A DNA stretch of 64,000 nt. It comes from Kibdelosporangium aridum. GTDB taxonomy: Bacteria; Actinomycetota; Actinomycetes; Mycobacteriales; Pseudonocardiaceae. The stretch covers positions 2,018,699-2,082,698 of the forward strand of contig NZ_FWXV01000001.1 in assembly GCF_900176515.1 (NCBI RefSeq), in the 5' to 3' direction. A program made the position numbers and the translations under genes. This document shows positions 7,605 through 16,262 of the stretch, in pieces. Each line of letters begins with the position of its first letter. Position 1 is the first letter of the stretch. The notes beneath the pieces were generated by a model. It was not told the DNA's origin, ran no database searches, and was given only the letters and a program-made list of their open reading frames with translations.

Positions 7605-8239
7605 CGTCGCTGTCGCTGGAACACCTTTACGAGCAAGGAGATCCGGCCAAACCCGTGCTGCTGCTGTTGCACGGCACGGGCGGCACCCCGTCCGACCTGA
7701 TCGGCCTCGGCGCCGAGCTGAGCCCCGGTTCAGCGATTCTCGCCCCTGCCGGTCAGGTCCGCGAGAACGGCATGCCCCGCTGGTTCCGCCGGCTCAGCGA
7801 AGGCGTTTTCGACCACGAGGACGTGATTTTCCGGGCCAACGAGCTTGCGGACTTCGTTGTCCAGGCCGTCAAACACTATGGCTTGGCGGACCGTCGGCTG
7901 GTTGGCGTCGGGTTCTCCAATGGAGCGAACATCGGTGTGGCAACGGTTTTGCTGCGGCCGGACGCGTTGACCGAGATGGCCGCGTTCGCCGCGATGTCAC
8001 CGGTGCCCGAACCGCCCAAGCTGGATCTCAGCCGTACCAGGGTGTTCCTGTCCAACGGAACGCGTGACCCGATGGCACCGTTGCCGTCCAACGACGAACT
8101 GGTGGCACGCCTGCGGGAACGATCGGCGGACGTGACCGTCCACCGCCACCAAGGCGGCCACCAGATCACGCTGGAAGCGGTCGAGAAGGCGCGCAGATGG
8201 CTCAGTACTGGAGGGTCTGGTTACCCACCTCCAGCGTAG
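7601..8239 (+). CDS. Alpha/beta-hydrolase carboxylesterase (MhqD-like)
   Basis: A 212-aa alpha/beta hydrolase of the phospholipase/carboxylesterase family. The oxyanion region LLLLHGTGGTPSDL is near residue 20, the nucleophile Ser is in GVGFSNGANIG (~105), the Asp in SNGTRDPMAPL (~150) and the catalytic His in HQGGHQ (~185). It is translationally coupled to the dioxygenase, the same order as mhqO-mhqD, suggesting hydrolysis of esters or products formed during quinone detoxification. The 3' end overlaps the convergent flavoprotein gene by 38 bp. Confidence 0.85.
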   Translation: MTSLSLEHLYEQGDPAKPVLLLLHGTGGTPSDLIGLGAELSPGSAILAPAGQVRENGMPRWFRRLSEGVFDHEDVIFRANELADFVVQAVKHYGLADRRLVGVGFSNGANIGVATVLLRPDALTEMAAFAAMSPVPEPPKLDLSRTRVFLSNGTRDPMAPLPSNDELVARLRERSADVTVHRHQGGHQITLEAVEKARRWLSTGGSGYPPPA

Positions 8240-8825
8240 CGTCCAGTTCGTCGGCGGAAACCGGAAGCTCCGCGATCTGATCCTTGAGGATCCGGCCGAG
8301 GCTGGGCAGCTGCGAGCGATCCGGCCACGTCTCCGGCTTCCACAACGACGACCGCAGAAAAGCCTTGGCGCAGTGCATGTACAGCTGCTCGACCTGGACG
8401 ACGATGGCAAGGTGCGGCCGCTTGCCCTGTACGACCAAGGAATCGAAGAACGGCGCGTCGGACACGAGCTTGGCGCGCCCGTTGACACGAAGGGTCTCGT
8501 TCATCCCGGGGATGACGAAGAGCAGGCCCGCGTGCGGATTGGCGATGATGTTGGTGAGGCTGTCATGCAGCTTGTTGCCCGGCCGGTCGGCGAGGACGAG
8601 CGTGCGGTCGTCCAGGACCAACACCGAGCCCGCCGGGTCGCCCCGCGGTGAGACGTCGCAGGTCCCGTCCGTCGACGACGTCGCCAGCAGCACGAACGGC
8701 GAATGCTCGATCAACGTCCGGGCATGCGGATCGATGTGGTCGAGGATCTTCAGGTGCGCACGCCCCATCGCCTCACCGGAAAGTTCCCGCAGTTCTTCGA
8801 GTGTCTTGATCTCCGTCATCCCCAT
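8202..8825 (-). CDS. PPOX-class FMN flavoprotein
   Basis: A 207-aa split-barrel protein of the pyridoxamine-phosphate-oxidase-like family (the MSMEG_1061-type branch by eye). Diagnostic segments are FVLLATSSTDGTCDVSPRGD (about 43-62), VLADRPGNKLHDSLTNI (~78-94), and LLFVIPGMNETLRVNGRAKL (~102-121), which form the FMN-binding barrel. Members use FMN or F420 for redox of unknown substrates. The start is ATG 8825 or the in-frame ATG 8819. It is convergent with and overlaps the esterase, so antisense interference between the 3' ends is possible. Confidence 0.85.
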   Translation of the reverse strand: MGMTEIKTLEELRELSGEAMGRAHLKILDHIDPHARTLIEHSPFVLLATSSTDGTCDVSPRGDPAGSVLVLDDRTLVLADRPGNKLHDSLTNIIANPHAGLLFVIPGMNETLRVNGRAKLVSDAPFFDSLVVQGKRPHLAIVVQVEQLYMHCAKAFLRSSLWKPETWPDRSQLPSLGRILKDQIAELPVSADELDATLEVGNQTLQY

Positions 8826-8925
8826 ACCCGCAGGCTACTCACCCCTACCGACAGTTTTTGCGTCCTTTGCCCTTCCGGGCGGCCCGAACCGACTCTCCGC
8901 CGTACACCCTTGATCACTCTGTGTC

Positions 8926-8955
8926 TTGTGGTGAGTGGTCTGGATCACCTAGGGT
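8926..8955 (+). promoter_or_regulatory. Candidate promoter of ceramidase gene
   Basis: TTGTGG (8926-8931), an 18-base spacer and TAGGGT (8950-8955) make a reasonable actinomycete housekeeping-type promoter. The predicted start near 8962 gives a leader of about 50 bases before the AGGAGG and ATG of the ceramidase gene. Confidence 0.4.
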
Positions 8956-9011
8956 GCCGAGAAAGGTGAATTCCTTTCGCGTATATCCACGGCACAGGCC
9001 AGGAGGTTCGG

Positions 9012-11012
9012 ATGCGAAGGTCGGGCATGCTGGCGGTGCTCGCGGCGGCGCTGGTGTTCACGGGACTACCGGCGACCGCGGCCGCTGAGCCGTACCTGAT
9101 CGGCCGGGGTATTTCCGATGTCACTGGGCCCGCCGCGGAGAACGGCATGATGGGCTACTCCAAGTTCGATCAGAAGACCACCGGCATCCATCAGCGGCAG
9201 CGCTCCCGTGCCTACATCGTGGTCGATCGGGCGACGAACAAGCGGGTCGCGTACGTCAACGCCGATCTGGCCATGATCTTCCGGGCTGTTCAAGAGGCTG
9301 TGCTGGCGAAGCTGAAGCCGCGCTACGGCGATCTGTACACCAAGGAGAACCTCCTTCTGTCCGCGACGCATACGCACGCGGGCCCCGGCGGGTACTCGCA
9401 TAACCTCGCGTACAACCTCTCCATCCTCGGCATGCAGCCGCAGACGCTCAACGCCGTCACCGACGGCATCGTCGAGTCGATCGTCGAGGCGCACGAGGAT
9501 CTCAAGCCCGGTTCGATGTCGATCGGCCGTGGCGAGCTGACCAACGCCAGTGTCAACCGCTCCCGGGTGGCGTTCAACGCGAATGCCGCGTCGGACAAGG
9601 CTTTCTTCCCCAACGCTATCGACCCCGCGATGACCGTGCTGCGGCTCAAGCAGGGCAACACTGACGTGGGCGCGATCAACTGGTTCGCCACCCACAACAC
9701 CTCGATGACCAACGCGAACACACTGATCAGCCCGGACAACAAGGGTTACGCCGCGTACCAGTGGGAGCACGACCACGAAGGCGTGCGGTACCTGGAGAAC
9801 AAGCCGGGCTTCGTCGCGGCCTTCCCGAACACCAACGCCGGTGACATGTCACCGAACCTCAACCTCAAGCCTGGCTCCGGCCCGACCGAGAACGAGGTGG
9901 AGAACACCCGGATCATCGGTGAACGGCAGAACCACAAAGCACAGGAGGTCTACAACGGACCGCAGTCCGCGATCACCGGTGCGGTGGACTACCGGATGCG
10001 GTTCGTCGACATGGGCAACACGGCCGTCGACCCCAAGTACGCCGCCGGCGGCAAGGCCGCGACCACGTGTTCCGGTGTTGTCGGCGCGTCGACCATGGCC
10101 GGGAGCGTCGAGGACGGCCCCGCTCTACCCGGGTTCGACGAAGGCATGACCAGCCCGTGGAAGAAGCTGTTCGAGCCGCTGCAAATGGAAGTGCCGCAAT
10201 GGCTTCGTGACTGCCAGTACCCGAAGGCCTCACTCGTGCCGACCGGGATCATCCAGGCCACGCCGAACATCGTGCCGCTGCAGATCGTCAAGCTCGGCCA
10301 GCTGCACCTGGTCGCGGTGCCCGGCGAGGTCACCATCGTCGCCGGACTGCGGATCCGCCGCAGTGTCGCGCAGGAACTGGGTGTGCCGTTGGAGAACGTC
10401 CTGATTCAGGGCTACGCCAACGAGTACAGCCAATACGTCACCACCCCGGAGGAGTACGACCTCCAGCAGTACGAAGGCGGCTCAACCCTCTTCGGCCGCA
10501 ACACAACCCCGGCGTACCAACAGGAATTCGGCAAACTGGCCGCCTCGATGAAGGCAGGGTCGGCGCTGCCCGCCGGCCCGGCACCCGGCAAGCCGCCGTT
10601 CACCGACATCAACCTGCAGACCGGTGTCGTGTTCGACGACAAGGCCCCGTCTCAGACCTTCGGCCAGGTCCTGACCCAACCGGCGGCGGCCTACCGGACC
10701 GGCCAGACCGTCACCACGGTGTTCGTCACCGGCCACCCGAAGAACAACCTGCGCCGCAACGGCACATTCCTTGAGGTGCAACAACTCGTCAACGGCACGT
10801 GGACGCGGGTCGCCGACGACGGCGACTGGTCCACCCGGTACCACTGGAAGCGGGTCGGGATCGCCAACTCCGAGGCCGTGATCACGTGGACCATCCCGAC
10901 GGGCACTCCGGCGGGCACGTACCGGATCGTCCACAACGGTGATTGGAAGAACGGCTGGACCGGCGCGATTTCCCCGTTGACCGGCACGACCAACACGTTC
11001 ACCGTCGGCTGA
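9012..11012 (+). CDS. Secreted neutral/alkaline ceramidase
   Basis: A 666-aa exported hydrolase. A Sec signal peptide (MRRSGMLAVLAAALVFTGL..., cleavage near AAA-EP at ~26) is followed by the neutral ceramidase domain: the zinc-ligand segment LSATHTHAGPGGYS (~115-130), the nucleophile-serine region ATHNTSMTNANTLISPDNKG (~225-245), and a C-terminal immunoglobulin-like domain from about residue 530. It hydrolyses the amide bond of ceramides, releasing sphingosine and fatty acid; in soil bacteria it likely attacks eukaryotic sphingolipids. GGAGG lies just before ATG 9012. A strong hairpin follows the gene. Confidence 0.93.
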   Translation: MRRSGMLAVLAAALVFTGLPATAAAEPYLIGRGISDVTGPAAENGMMGYSKFDQKTTGIHQRQRSRAYIVVDRATNKRVAYVNADLAMIFRAVQEAVLAKLKPRYGDLYTKENLLLSATHTHAGPGGYSHNLAYNLSILGMQPQTLNAVTDGIVESIVEAHEDLKPGSMSIGRGELTNASVNRSRVAFNANAASDKAFFPNAIDPAMTVLRLKQGNTDVGAINWFATHNTSMTNANTLISPDNKGYAAYQWEHDHEGVRYLENKPGFVAAFPNTNAGDMSPNLNLKPGSGPTENEVENTRIIGERQNHKAQEVYNGPQSAITGAVDYRMRFVDMGNTAVDPKYAAGGKAATTCSGVVGASTMAGSVEDGPALPGFDEGMTSPWKKLFEPLQMEVPQWLRDCQYPKASLVPTGIIQATPNIVPLQIVKLGQLHLVAVPGEVTIVAGLRIRRSVAQELGVPLENVLIQGYANEYSQYVTTPEEYDLQQYEGGSTLFGRNTTPAYQQEFGKLAASMKAGSALPAGPAPGKPPFTDINLQTGVVFDDKAPSQTFGQVLTQPAAAYRTGQTVTTVFVTGHPKNNLRRNGTFLEVQQLVNGTWTRVADDGDWSTRYHWKRVGIANSEAVITWTIPTGTPAGTYRIVHNGDWKNGWTGAISPLTGTTNTFTVG

Positions 11013-11019
11013 CCCGGAT

Positions 11020-11054
11020 GACGCGGCCCCATCAAAGGGGCATGGGGCCGCGTC
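11020..11054. terminator. Bidirectional hairpin terminator
   Basis: A perfect 13-bp stem (GACGCGGCCCCAT pairing with ATGGGGCCGCGTC) with a 9-base loop lies between the stop codons of the convergent ceramidase and ABC-permease genes and can serve both. Confidence 0.82.
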
Positions 11055-11061
11055 CCCGCAT

Positions 11062-13485
11062 TCACTCCGTGTCGGTGTGGATCGCTTCCAGGATCGGGAT
11101 CCTGGTCGCTTTCCACGCCGGCCACAGCGCCGCGACGATGCCGATCGCCCCGGTGACGGCGACGAACAAGCCGAGCCGATCCCATGGCAGCACAACGGGA
11201 ATGCTCCCGCCCTGACTGGAAACAGCCACCGCACCGATCACGCATCCGGCCACCAGGCCCGCGATCGCGCCGAGCACGGCGATGATCACCGATTCCAGCC
11301 GCAGGATCGTGCCGACCTGGCCGCGGCCGAGGCCGACCGCACGCAACAGGCCGATCTCCTTGATGCGTTCCAGTGTGGACATCGTCATGGTGTTCACCAC
11401 CGCCAGCGCGCCGATCAACACCGAGATGCTGAGCAGGGCGTACAGGATGTTCAGGAAGATGTCCAAATCGGCGCCCGCGGAGTCGACGTACTCGGCCTTC
11501 GTCTGTACCACCAGGGTCGGGTTGTCGAGCACGGTGCGGATCGCGGACTGAACGCTCTCCGCCTTGCCCGGCGCGGTTTTGATCAGCACGGCGCTCGGTG
11601 TGGCGTCCGGGTCGGCGTGGGAGGCCCCGACGAGCGCATCGTACTGGAACCCCTTGGGCGCATCGAAGATCGCGACAACCGGCAAGGCCGTTTTGCCGGG
11701 CACCGCGCTCCCGACCACCCAGTTGTGCGCGCTCGCTTGCTTGCTGCTCACCGCGATCCCGTCGGCAAGATCGGCGAGCGAGCCGGACGTCATGGTGACC
11801 GAGAAGAACTGCCCGGCCGTGGCCGGGTCGACGCCAGCCGCACTCAGCGTGTCCCGGTCCGCCCCGGCGTCCACCGAGATGATGGGGGTGACCGCTCGCA
11901 CGTCGGGCACCTTGGCGACCTGGCTCGCGGTGTCCTTGCCGATCTTGGCGTAGTAGTCCACGGCACTGATCCGGATGTCCGCGCTGTCGCCGGTGTCCGC
12001 GCGTTTGCCCTCCTCCGCGCGGATCGAGGCGACCGGAACCGTCACCGCGGCACAGATAGCCAGCCCGATCATCAGCGCGCCGGCTGTCGTGCCCGTGCGG
12101 CGTGGGTTTCGGCGAGTGTTCTCCACAGCCAGCGTTCCGCGGATGCCGGCGATCCGAGTCATCGGACGGCGCAACAACGCCGCCAACCAGACACCGAACA
12201 GTGGTGTCAGGATGATCAGCCCGATCAGCAACAGCGGCGCACCGATGTAGACCAAGTCCTGGGACTGTGCTCCGGCGAGCGTGGCCAGCGCACCGACGCC
12301 GGTCACCACGAAGCCCACGATGTTGCGACGGCGCAAGGGCTTGCTGGTTGGCGGCAAGCCGGTCCGCAACGCGGCAATCGGTGGAACAGACGCGGCACGG
12401 CGGGCCGGGATGTACGCGGCGAGGATCGTCACGCCGATTCCGACGCCCAGCGCGGCCAGAACCGGCGCGACACCGAACACGTCCAGGTCGATCGGCGGCC
12501 CATCGGTGACCGAGAACAGCGAGCCCAGCGAAGAACCGACTCCGATACCGAGCAGGTAACCCAAGACTGTGGCGACGAGCCCCAGCACGACGGCCTCCGC
12601 GAGGACCATCCGCATCACGTACCGGCGTTCCGCACCTACCGCGCGGAGCAACGCGTGCTCACGGGCACGTGCGGCCGACAACATGGTGAACGTGTTGGCC
12701 ACCAGGAAAACCGAGACGAACAGCGCGATCCCCGCGAAGATCAGCAGGATCTCGGTCAGCTTCGAGTCGCTCTGGAGCTTGGCGGTCTCGGTTGCTGTGT
12801 CGATGATGTAGTCGTTCCCGGGGATGACAGCCATCACGTTCGCGGCGAGCGTGGACTCGGATGTGCCCGGAGCCGCGGTCAATTTGACTGCCGTGTAGCT
12901 GTCCGGGGTTTTGCCGAACAAGGCGCGCGACGACGTGTCATCGAACGCGGTCAGCGTGCCGCCTTGGGTGATCCGCGTGTCCGAGGCGGTGAAAATGCCA
13001 GCCACCTGGACGGTGCGTGCGGTGCCCCCTACAACGACCCGCACCTGGTCACCCACCTTGTACCCGGTGCGTTGAGCGGTCCAGTCGTCGATCGCGGCCT
13101 CGTTGACGCCGTTGGGCGCTTGCCCCGCTGTCAGCTTGTAGTTGGCCGCGTCGAACGTGACCCCGCTCGCGTAGAAGGGCGGGCCGACCAACGCGCCCTT
13201 TTTGTCCACAACGAACGCGGCGCCCTCGGCGACTGGCACGACATCCTTCGCACCGGCCACATTCCGCAGCTTCGACACCACATCGGCGGTCACACCCACT
13301 TCGACGGACTGCCGCGCCTCCACTTGCACCGAATAGTCCGGCTTGACGCCCTCAAGAGCCTTCTGCACTGACGAGCCGTACAACAGCGAGCCGGTCACGA
13401 ACGCGACACCGATCATGACGGCCACCACTGGCAGTGCGAAACGGACTTTGTTGGCGAGGATCGAACGAATCGCCATCCGCAGCAT
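11062..13485 (-). CDS. MacB/FtsX-type ABC transporter permease
   Basis: An 807-aa integral membrane protein with the layout of actinobacterial FtsX-like permeases: an N-terminal membrane helix (~15-35), a large extracytoplasmic MacB-type domain (~45-240), three helices of the first FtsX domain (~250-380), two further helices, a second extracytoplasmic domain (~460-690) and a final FtsX domain (~705-800). It starts at ATG 13485, sharing one base with the stop of the ATPase gene (TGATG). Such systems move lipoproteins, toxic peptides or cell-envelope-active drugs by a mechanotransmission mechanism rather than substrate passage through the membrane. The divergent two-component genes suggest it is induced by envelope stress or a peptide antibiotic. 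Confidence 0.92.
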   Translation of the reverse strand: MLRMAIRSILANKVRFALPVVAVMIGVAFVTGSLLYGSSVQKALEGVKPDYSVQVEARQSVEVGVTADVVSKLRNVAGAKDVVPVAEGAAFVVDKKGALVGPPFYASGVTFDAANYKLTAGQAPNGVNEAAIDDWTAQRTGYKVGDQVRVVVGGTARTVQVAGIFTASDTRITQGGTLTAFDDTSSRALFGKTPDSYTAVKLTAAPGTSESTLAANVMAVIPGNDYIIDTATETAKLQSDSKLTEILLIFAGIALFVSVFLVANTFTMLSAARAREHALLRAVGAERRYVMRMVLAEAVVLGLVATVLGYLLGIGVGSSLGSLFSVTDGPPIDLDVFGVAPVLAALGVGIGVTILAAYIPARRAASVPPIAALRTGLPPTSKPLRRRNIVGFVVTGVGALATLAGAQSQDLVYIGAPLLLIGLIILTPLFGVWLAALLRRPMTRIAGIRGTLAVENTRRNPRRTGTTAGALMIGLAICAAVTVPVASIRAEEGKRADTGDSADIRISAVDYYAKIGKDTASQVAKVPDVRAVTPIISVDAGADRDTLSAAGVDPATAGQFFSVTMTSGSLADLADGIAVSSKQASAHNWVVGSAVPGKTALPVVAIFDAPKGFQYDALVGASHADPDATPSAVLIKTAPGKAESVQSAIRTVLDNPTLVVQTKAEYVDSAGADLDIFLNILYALLSISVLIGALAVVNTMTMSTLERIKEIGLLRAVGLGRGQVGTILRLESVIIAVLGAIAGLVAGCVIGAVAVSSQGGSIPVVLPWDRLGLFVAVTGAIGIVAALWPAWKATRIPILEAIHTDTE

Positions 13486-14228
13486 CAGCGCACCGCCTGC
13501 GCGTCGAACCGGCGCATCCGGTCAAGGACACGGTCCGCGGTCGGCTGGGCCATCTCGTCCACCAGCCGCCCGTCCGCCAGGAACAGCACACGGTCGGCGT
13601 ATCCGGCGGCGATCGGGTCGTGCGTGACCATCACGACCGTCTGTCCCCATTGGCGTGCGCACATCTGCAGCAGGCCAAGGATCTGCGCGCCGCTGCGGGA
13701 ATCGAGGTTACCGGTCGGCTCGTCCGCGACGATGATCTCGGGACGGGAGATCAGCGCACGGGCACAGGCCACGCGCTGCTGCTGTCCGCCCGACAGTTCC
13801 GCAGGCCGGTGGCTGAGCCGGTCGGCCAGCCCGACCGCGTCGATCACCTGCTTGGTCCACGCCTGGTCAGGGCGCTTGCCGGCCAGTGACAGCGGCAGCA
13901 CGATGTTCTCCCACGCGGTCAGCGTGGGCAGCAGGTTGAACGACTGGAAGACGAACCCGATCTTCTCCCGCCGCAGCCTGGTGAGCTTGGCCTCGGTCAG
14001 CGAGGACAGATCGACGCCGCCGATCCACGCCCGGCCCGACGTCGGGGTGTCCAATCCGGCCAGGCAGTGCATGAACGTCGATTTGCCCGAACCGGACGGT
14101 CCCATCACCGCCGTGAACTCACCCCGCCGGAACTGAGCCGACACGCCGCCAAGCGCCGTCACGGCTGCCTGGCCCGTTCCGTAGACCTTGCCGAGCTGGT
14201 CGGCCACGGCGACCGTTCGCTGATCCAT
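13485..14228 (-). CDS. ABC transporter ATP-binding protein (MacB/LolD type)
   Basis: A 247-aa ATPase with Walker A GPSGSGKST (~44), Q-loop in FVFQSFNLLP (~95), signature LSGGQQQRVACARAL (~147) and Walker B IIVADEPTGNLDSRSG (~168). The NLDS and FQSFNLLP features place it in the MacB/LolD/FtsE class. It pairs with the adjacent downstream permease. ATG 14228 is preferred; a GTG immediately before it is possible. Confidence 0.93.
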   Translation of the reverse strand: MDQRTVAVADQLGKVYGTGQAAVTALGGVSAQFRRGEFTAVMGPSGSGKSTFMHCLAGLDTPTSGRAWIGGVDLSSLTEAKLTRLRREKIGFVFQSFNLLPTLTAWENIVLPLSLAGKRPDQAWTKQVIDAVGLADRLSHRPAELSGGQQQRVACARALISRPEIIVADEPTGNLDSRSGAQILGLLQMCARQWGQTVVMVTHDPIAAGYADRVLFLADGRLVDEMAQPTADRVLDRMRRFDAQAVR

Positions 14229-14262
14229 CACACACCGTTCTCATCTAGCCGAAACTGACCCT

Positions 14263-14331
14263 GCCGATCTTGGGCAAGCTGATCGGCGAATGGATCAACC
14301 ACACTGGCGAGTGATGTGGGCGCCGATCAGC
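14263..14331. promoter_or_regulatory. Repeated GCCGATC half-sites in a divergent promoter region
   Basis: The 120-bp gap between the ABC genes and the kinase gene carries GCCGATC at 14263-14269, its complement GATCGGC at 14281-14287, and a third copy at 14322-14328. The second and third extend to a perfect 10-bp inverted repeat (GCTGATCGGC 14278-14287 with GCCGATCAGC 14322-14331). Placement between divergent TCS and ABC genes suggests response-regulator binding sites. Confidence 0.45.
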
Positions 14332-14348
14332 CGAAGGAATGAGGCCCG

Positions 14349-15521
14349 GTGGTCAACACGTGTCGTAGCGTTGCCGCCATGCTGGGCTTCTTCGACCGCC
14401 TGTCCTGGGTACAGCGCGTCACTACGGCTGTTCTCGTCATGGCCGCGGTCGCCGTGGTCATCTTCGAAGGACTGAGCGTCGACGCCGTGCCCGGCGCGAT
14501 CGGGATCGTGATCTGCGGCCTGCTGCCGCTGGCGGCCTTGCTCATGTCGACCCTGTCCGCGTGGGTCGTCAGCGGCATCGCCGCGGTGTCGATCGCCTTC
14601 ACGATCATCAGTCCGCGGCTGCCGGTGCCGCCGGACAACACGTTCGGCACGATCGAACTGCTCGGGCTGGCGATCCTCGTGGTCAGAGTGGTGATCCAGT
14701 TCCGGCCACTGCGCGCGGCGTGGTTGACGACGCTGCTCTTCGGCGCTGCCACCGTGCTGCCGTTGCGCCTGGACAACTATGACCGCATCGAGTACATGAT
14801 CGCGGTCATCGTCGCCGGGATGGCTTTCTTGGTGTTGCTCGGCATGTACATGCGCCTGTACGACCGCAGGCGCAGTGTCGGGTTCGAACTGGAACGGCAG
14901 ACCCAGCGCCTGGAATACGCTCGTGATCTGCACGACTTCGTCGCCCACCACGTGACGGCGATCGTGGCGCAGGCCAAGGCCGTCCGGTTCACCACGGCGG
15001 CGGGCATGGCCCCGTCCCCCGAGGCGCTCGACGACATGCTCGCCAGGATCGAGAAGGCCGGTTCCGAGGCGCTGGTGTCGATGCGCAGCATGATCACTGT
15101 GCTCAGGGACGACTCGGCGCCGGTACGTCCACACCGGACTCTGGGTTCGGTGGTGGCCGCGGCCGCGGAGAACTTCGCCGGTCCCCCGGTGACCGTGTCG
15201 ATCGACTCGGACCTGGCCGCTCGCGAGCTGCCGCAGGAGACCCTCGACGCGGCGAAGCACGTTGTCCAGGAGTCACTGACCAACATCCTGCGGCACGCCG
15301 CCGAGGTGACCCGGGTGGAGGTCAGCGCGGTCGATTCCGGCGGATCCCTGGATGTAACGGTGACCAACGACGGCATAGCGGCGTCCAACGGCCTGCCCAG
15401 CGGAGGCTTCGGCCTCGTCGGTCTCGCCGAGCGCGTCGAGTCCGCCGGCGGCCACCTCAACGCGGGGTCGACGGGTGCCGGCTGGGCGGTCACGGCCGTA
15501 CTGCCATCATCTAAGTCATGA
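14349..15521 (+). CDS. NarL/DesK-type sensor histidine kinase
   Basis: A 390-aa kinase: five or six hydrophobic segments (~20-175) form a membrane sensor with short loops, followed by the HisKA_3 phosphoacceptor (YARDLHDFVAHHV, His near 198) and a HATPase domain with VTNDG, GFGLVGLAERVE and GAGWAVTAVLP motifs (~300-385). No large extracytoplasmic domain is present, as in intramembrane-sensing kinases that detect envelope stress or drug occupancy of an ABC transporter. The start is uncertain: GTG 14349 has AAGGA upstream, ATG 14379 would give 380 aa. The stop overlaps the response-regulator ATG as ATGA; a MacB-type ABC system is divergent. Confidence 0.9.
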   Translation: MVNTCRSVAAMLGFFDRLSWVQRVTTAVLVMAAVAVVIFEGLSVDAVPGAIGIVICGLLPLAALLMSTLSAWVVSGIAAVSIAFTIISPRLPVPPDNTFGTIELLGLAILVVRVVIQFRPLRAAWLTTLLFGAATVLPLRLDNYDRIEYMIAVIVAGMAFLVLLGMYMRLYDRRRSVGFELERQTQRLEYARDLHDFVAHHVTAIVAQAKAVRFTTAAGMAPSPEALDDMLARIEKAGSEALVSMRSMITVLRDDSAPVRPHRTLGSVVAAAAENFAGPPVTVSIDSDLAARELPQETLDAAKHVVQESLTNILRHAAEVTRVEVSAVDSGGSLDVTVTNDGIAASNGLPSGGFGLVGLAERVESAGGHLNAGSTGAGWAVTAVLPSSKS

Positions 15522-16180
15522 CGATCCGTGTGCTGATCGCCGACGACCAGGAGATGATGCGATCGGCGTTCCGGATGATCCTCGACTCACAGCCGGACAT
15601 GGAAGTCGTCGCGTCGGTGCGCGACGGCGAGGCAGCGGTGGCGGAAGCCCGCAGGCTCCGGCCGGACGTGTGCCTGCTCGACATCCGAATGCCCAAACTG
15701 GACGGTCTGGAAGCGACCCGGCTGCTCGCCGGACCCGATGTGCGCGAGCCGCTCAACGTCCTGATCGCGACGACCTTCGACCTGGACGAGTACGTCTACC
15801 GGGCGCTGCGCAACGGCGCCTCCGGCTTCCTGCTCAAGGACATGTCCCCCGCCCTGCTCGTCGAGGCGGTCCGGGCGGCCGCGAACGGGAACGCGTTGAT
15901 CTCGCCCGCGGTGACCGTACGACTGCTGTCGCACTTCGCTCCGCAGCGCGGGCAAGAGCCGGACAACGCGGACAAGCCGCTCCTCGAGCCGCTGACCGAA
16001 CGGGAACTCGGCGTCGTGAAGCTCGTTGCCCTGGGCAAGACCAACGAGGAAGTCGCCGCCGAGTTGTACGTGACACAGGCGACCGTGAAGACGCACTTGG
16101 CGAACGTCCAACGGAAACTCAGAGTCCGCAACCGCGGTGAGGTCGCCGCATGGGCCTGGCGAACCGGCGTCTGCTCCTAA
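15518..16180 (+). CDS. NarL/FixJ-type response regulator
   Basis: A 220-aa two-domain regulator. The receiver domain has the acidic pair near IADDQEMM (~9), the phosphorylated Asp in VCLLDIRMPKLDG (~53), Thr in LIATTFD (~83) and Lys in FLLKDMSP (~107). The LuxR-type helix-turn-helix is LTERELGVVKLVALGKTNEE through VTQATVKTHLANV (~160-205). It is translationally coupled to the kinase and probably controls the divergent ABC operon. Confidence 0.95.
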   Translation: MTIRVLIADDQEMMRSAFRMILDSQPDMEVVASVRDGEAAVAEARRLRPDVCLLDIRMPKLDGLEATRLLAGPDVREPLNVLIATTFDLDEYVYRALRNGASGFLLKDMSPALLVEAVRAAANGNALISPAVTVRLLSHFAPQRGQEPDNADKPLLEPLTERELGVVKLVALGKTNEEVAAELYVTQATVKTHLANVQRKLRVRNRGEVAAWAWRTGVCS

Positions 16181-16262
16181 GCTTTTCAAGGAGCTGTCCA
16201 CCCACCGGCATTTGATGCTCTGATCGATCGCCATGGGGAACGTTATCCGGGATGATGGCTAT

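Noticed and set aside
11077..13371. A 764-codon open frame on the plus strand
   Set aside because: It is antisense to the ABC permease, rich in Arg, Asp, Gln and His with no fold-like pattern, and arises from GC-rich codon bias of the real gene.
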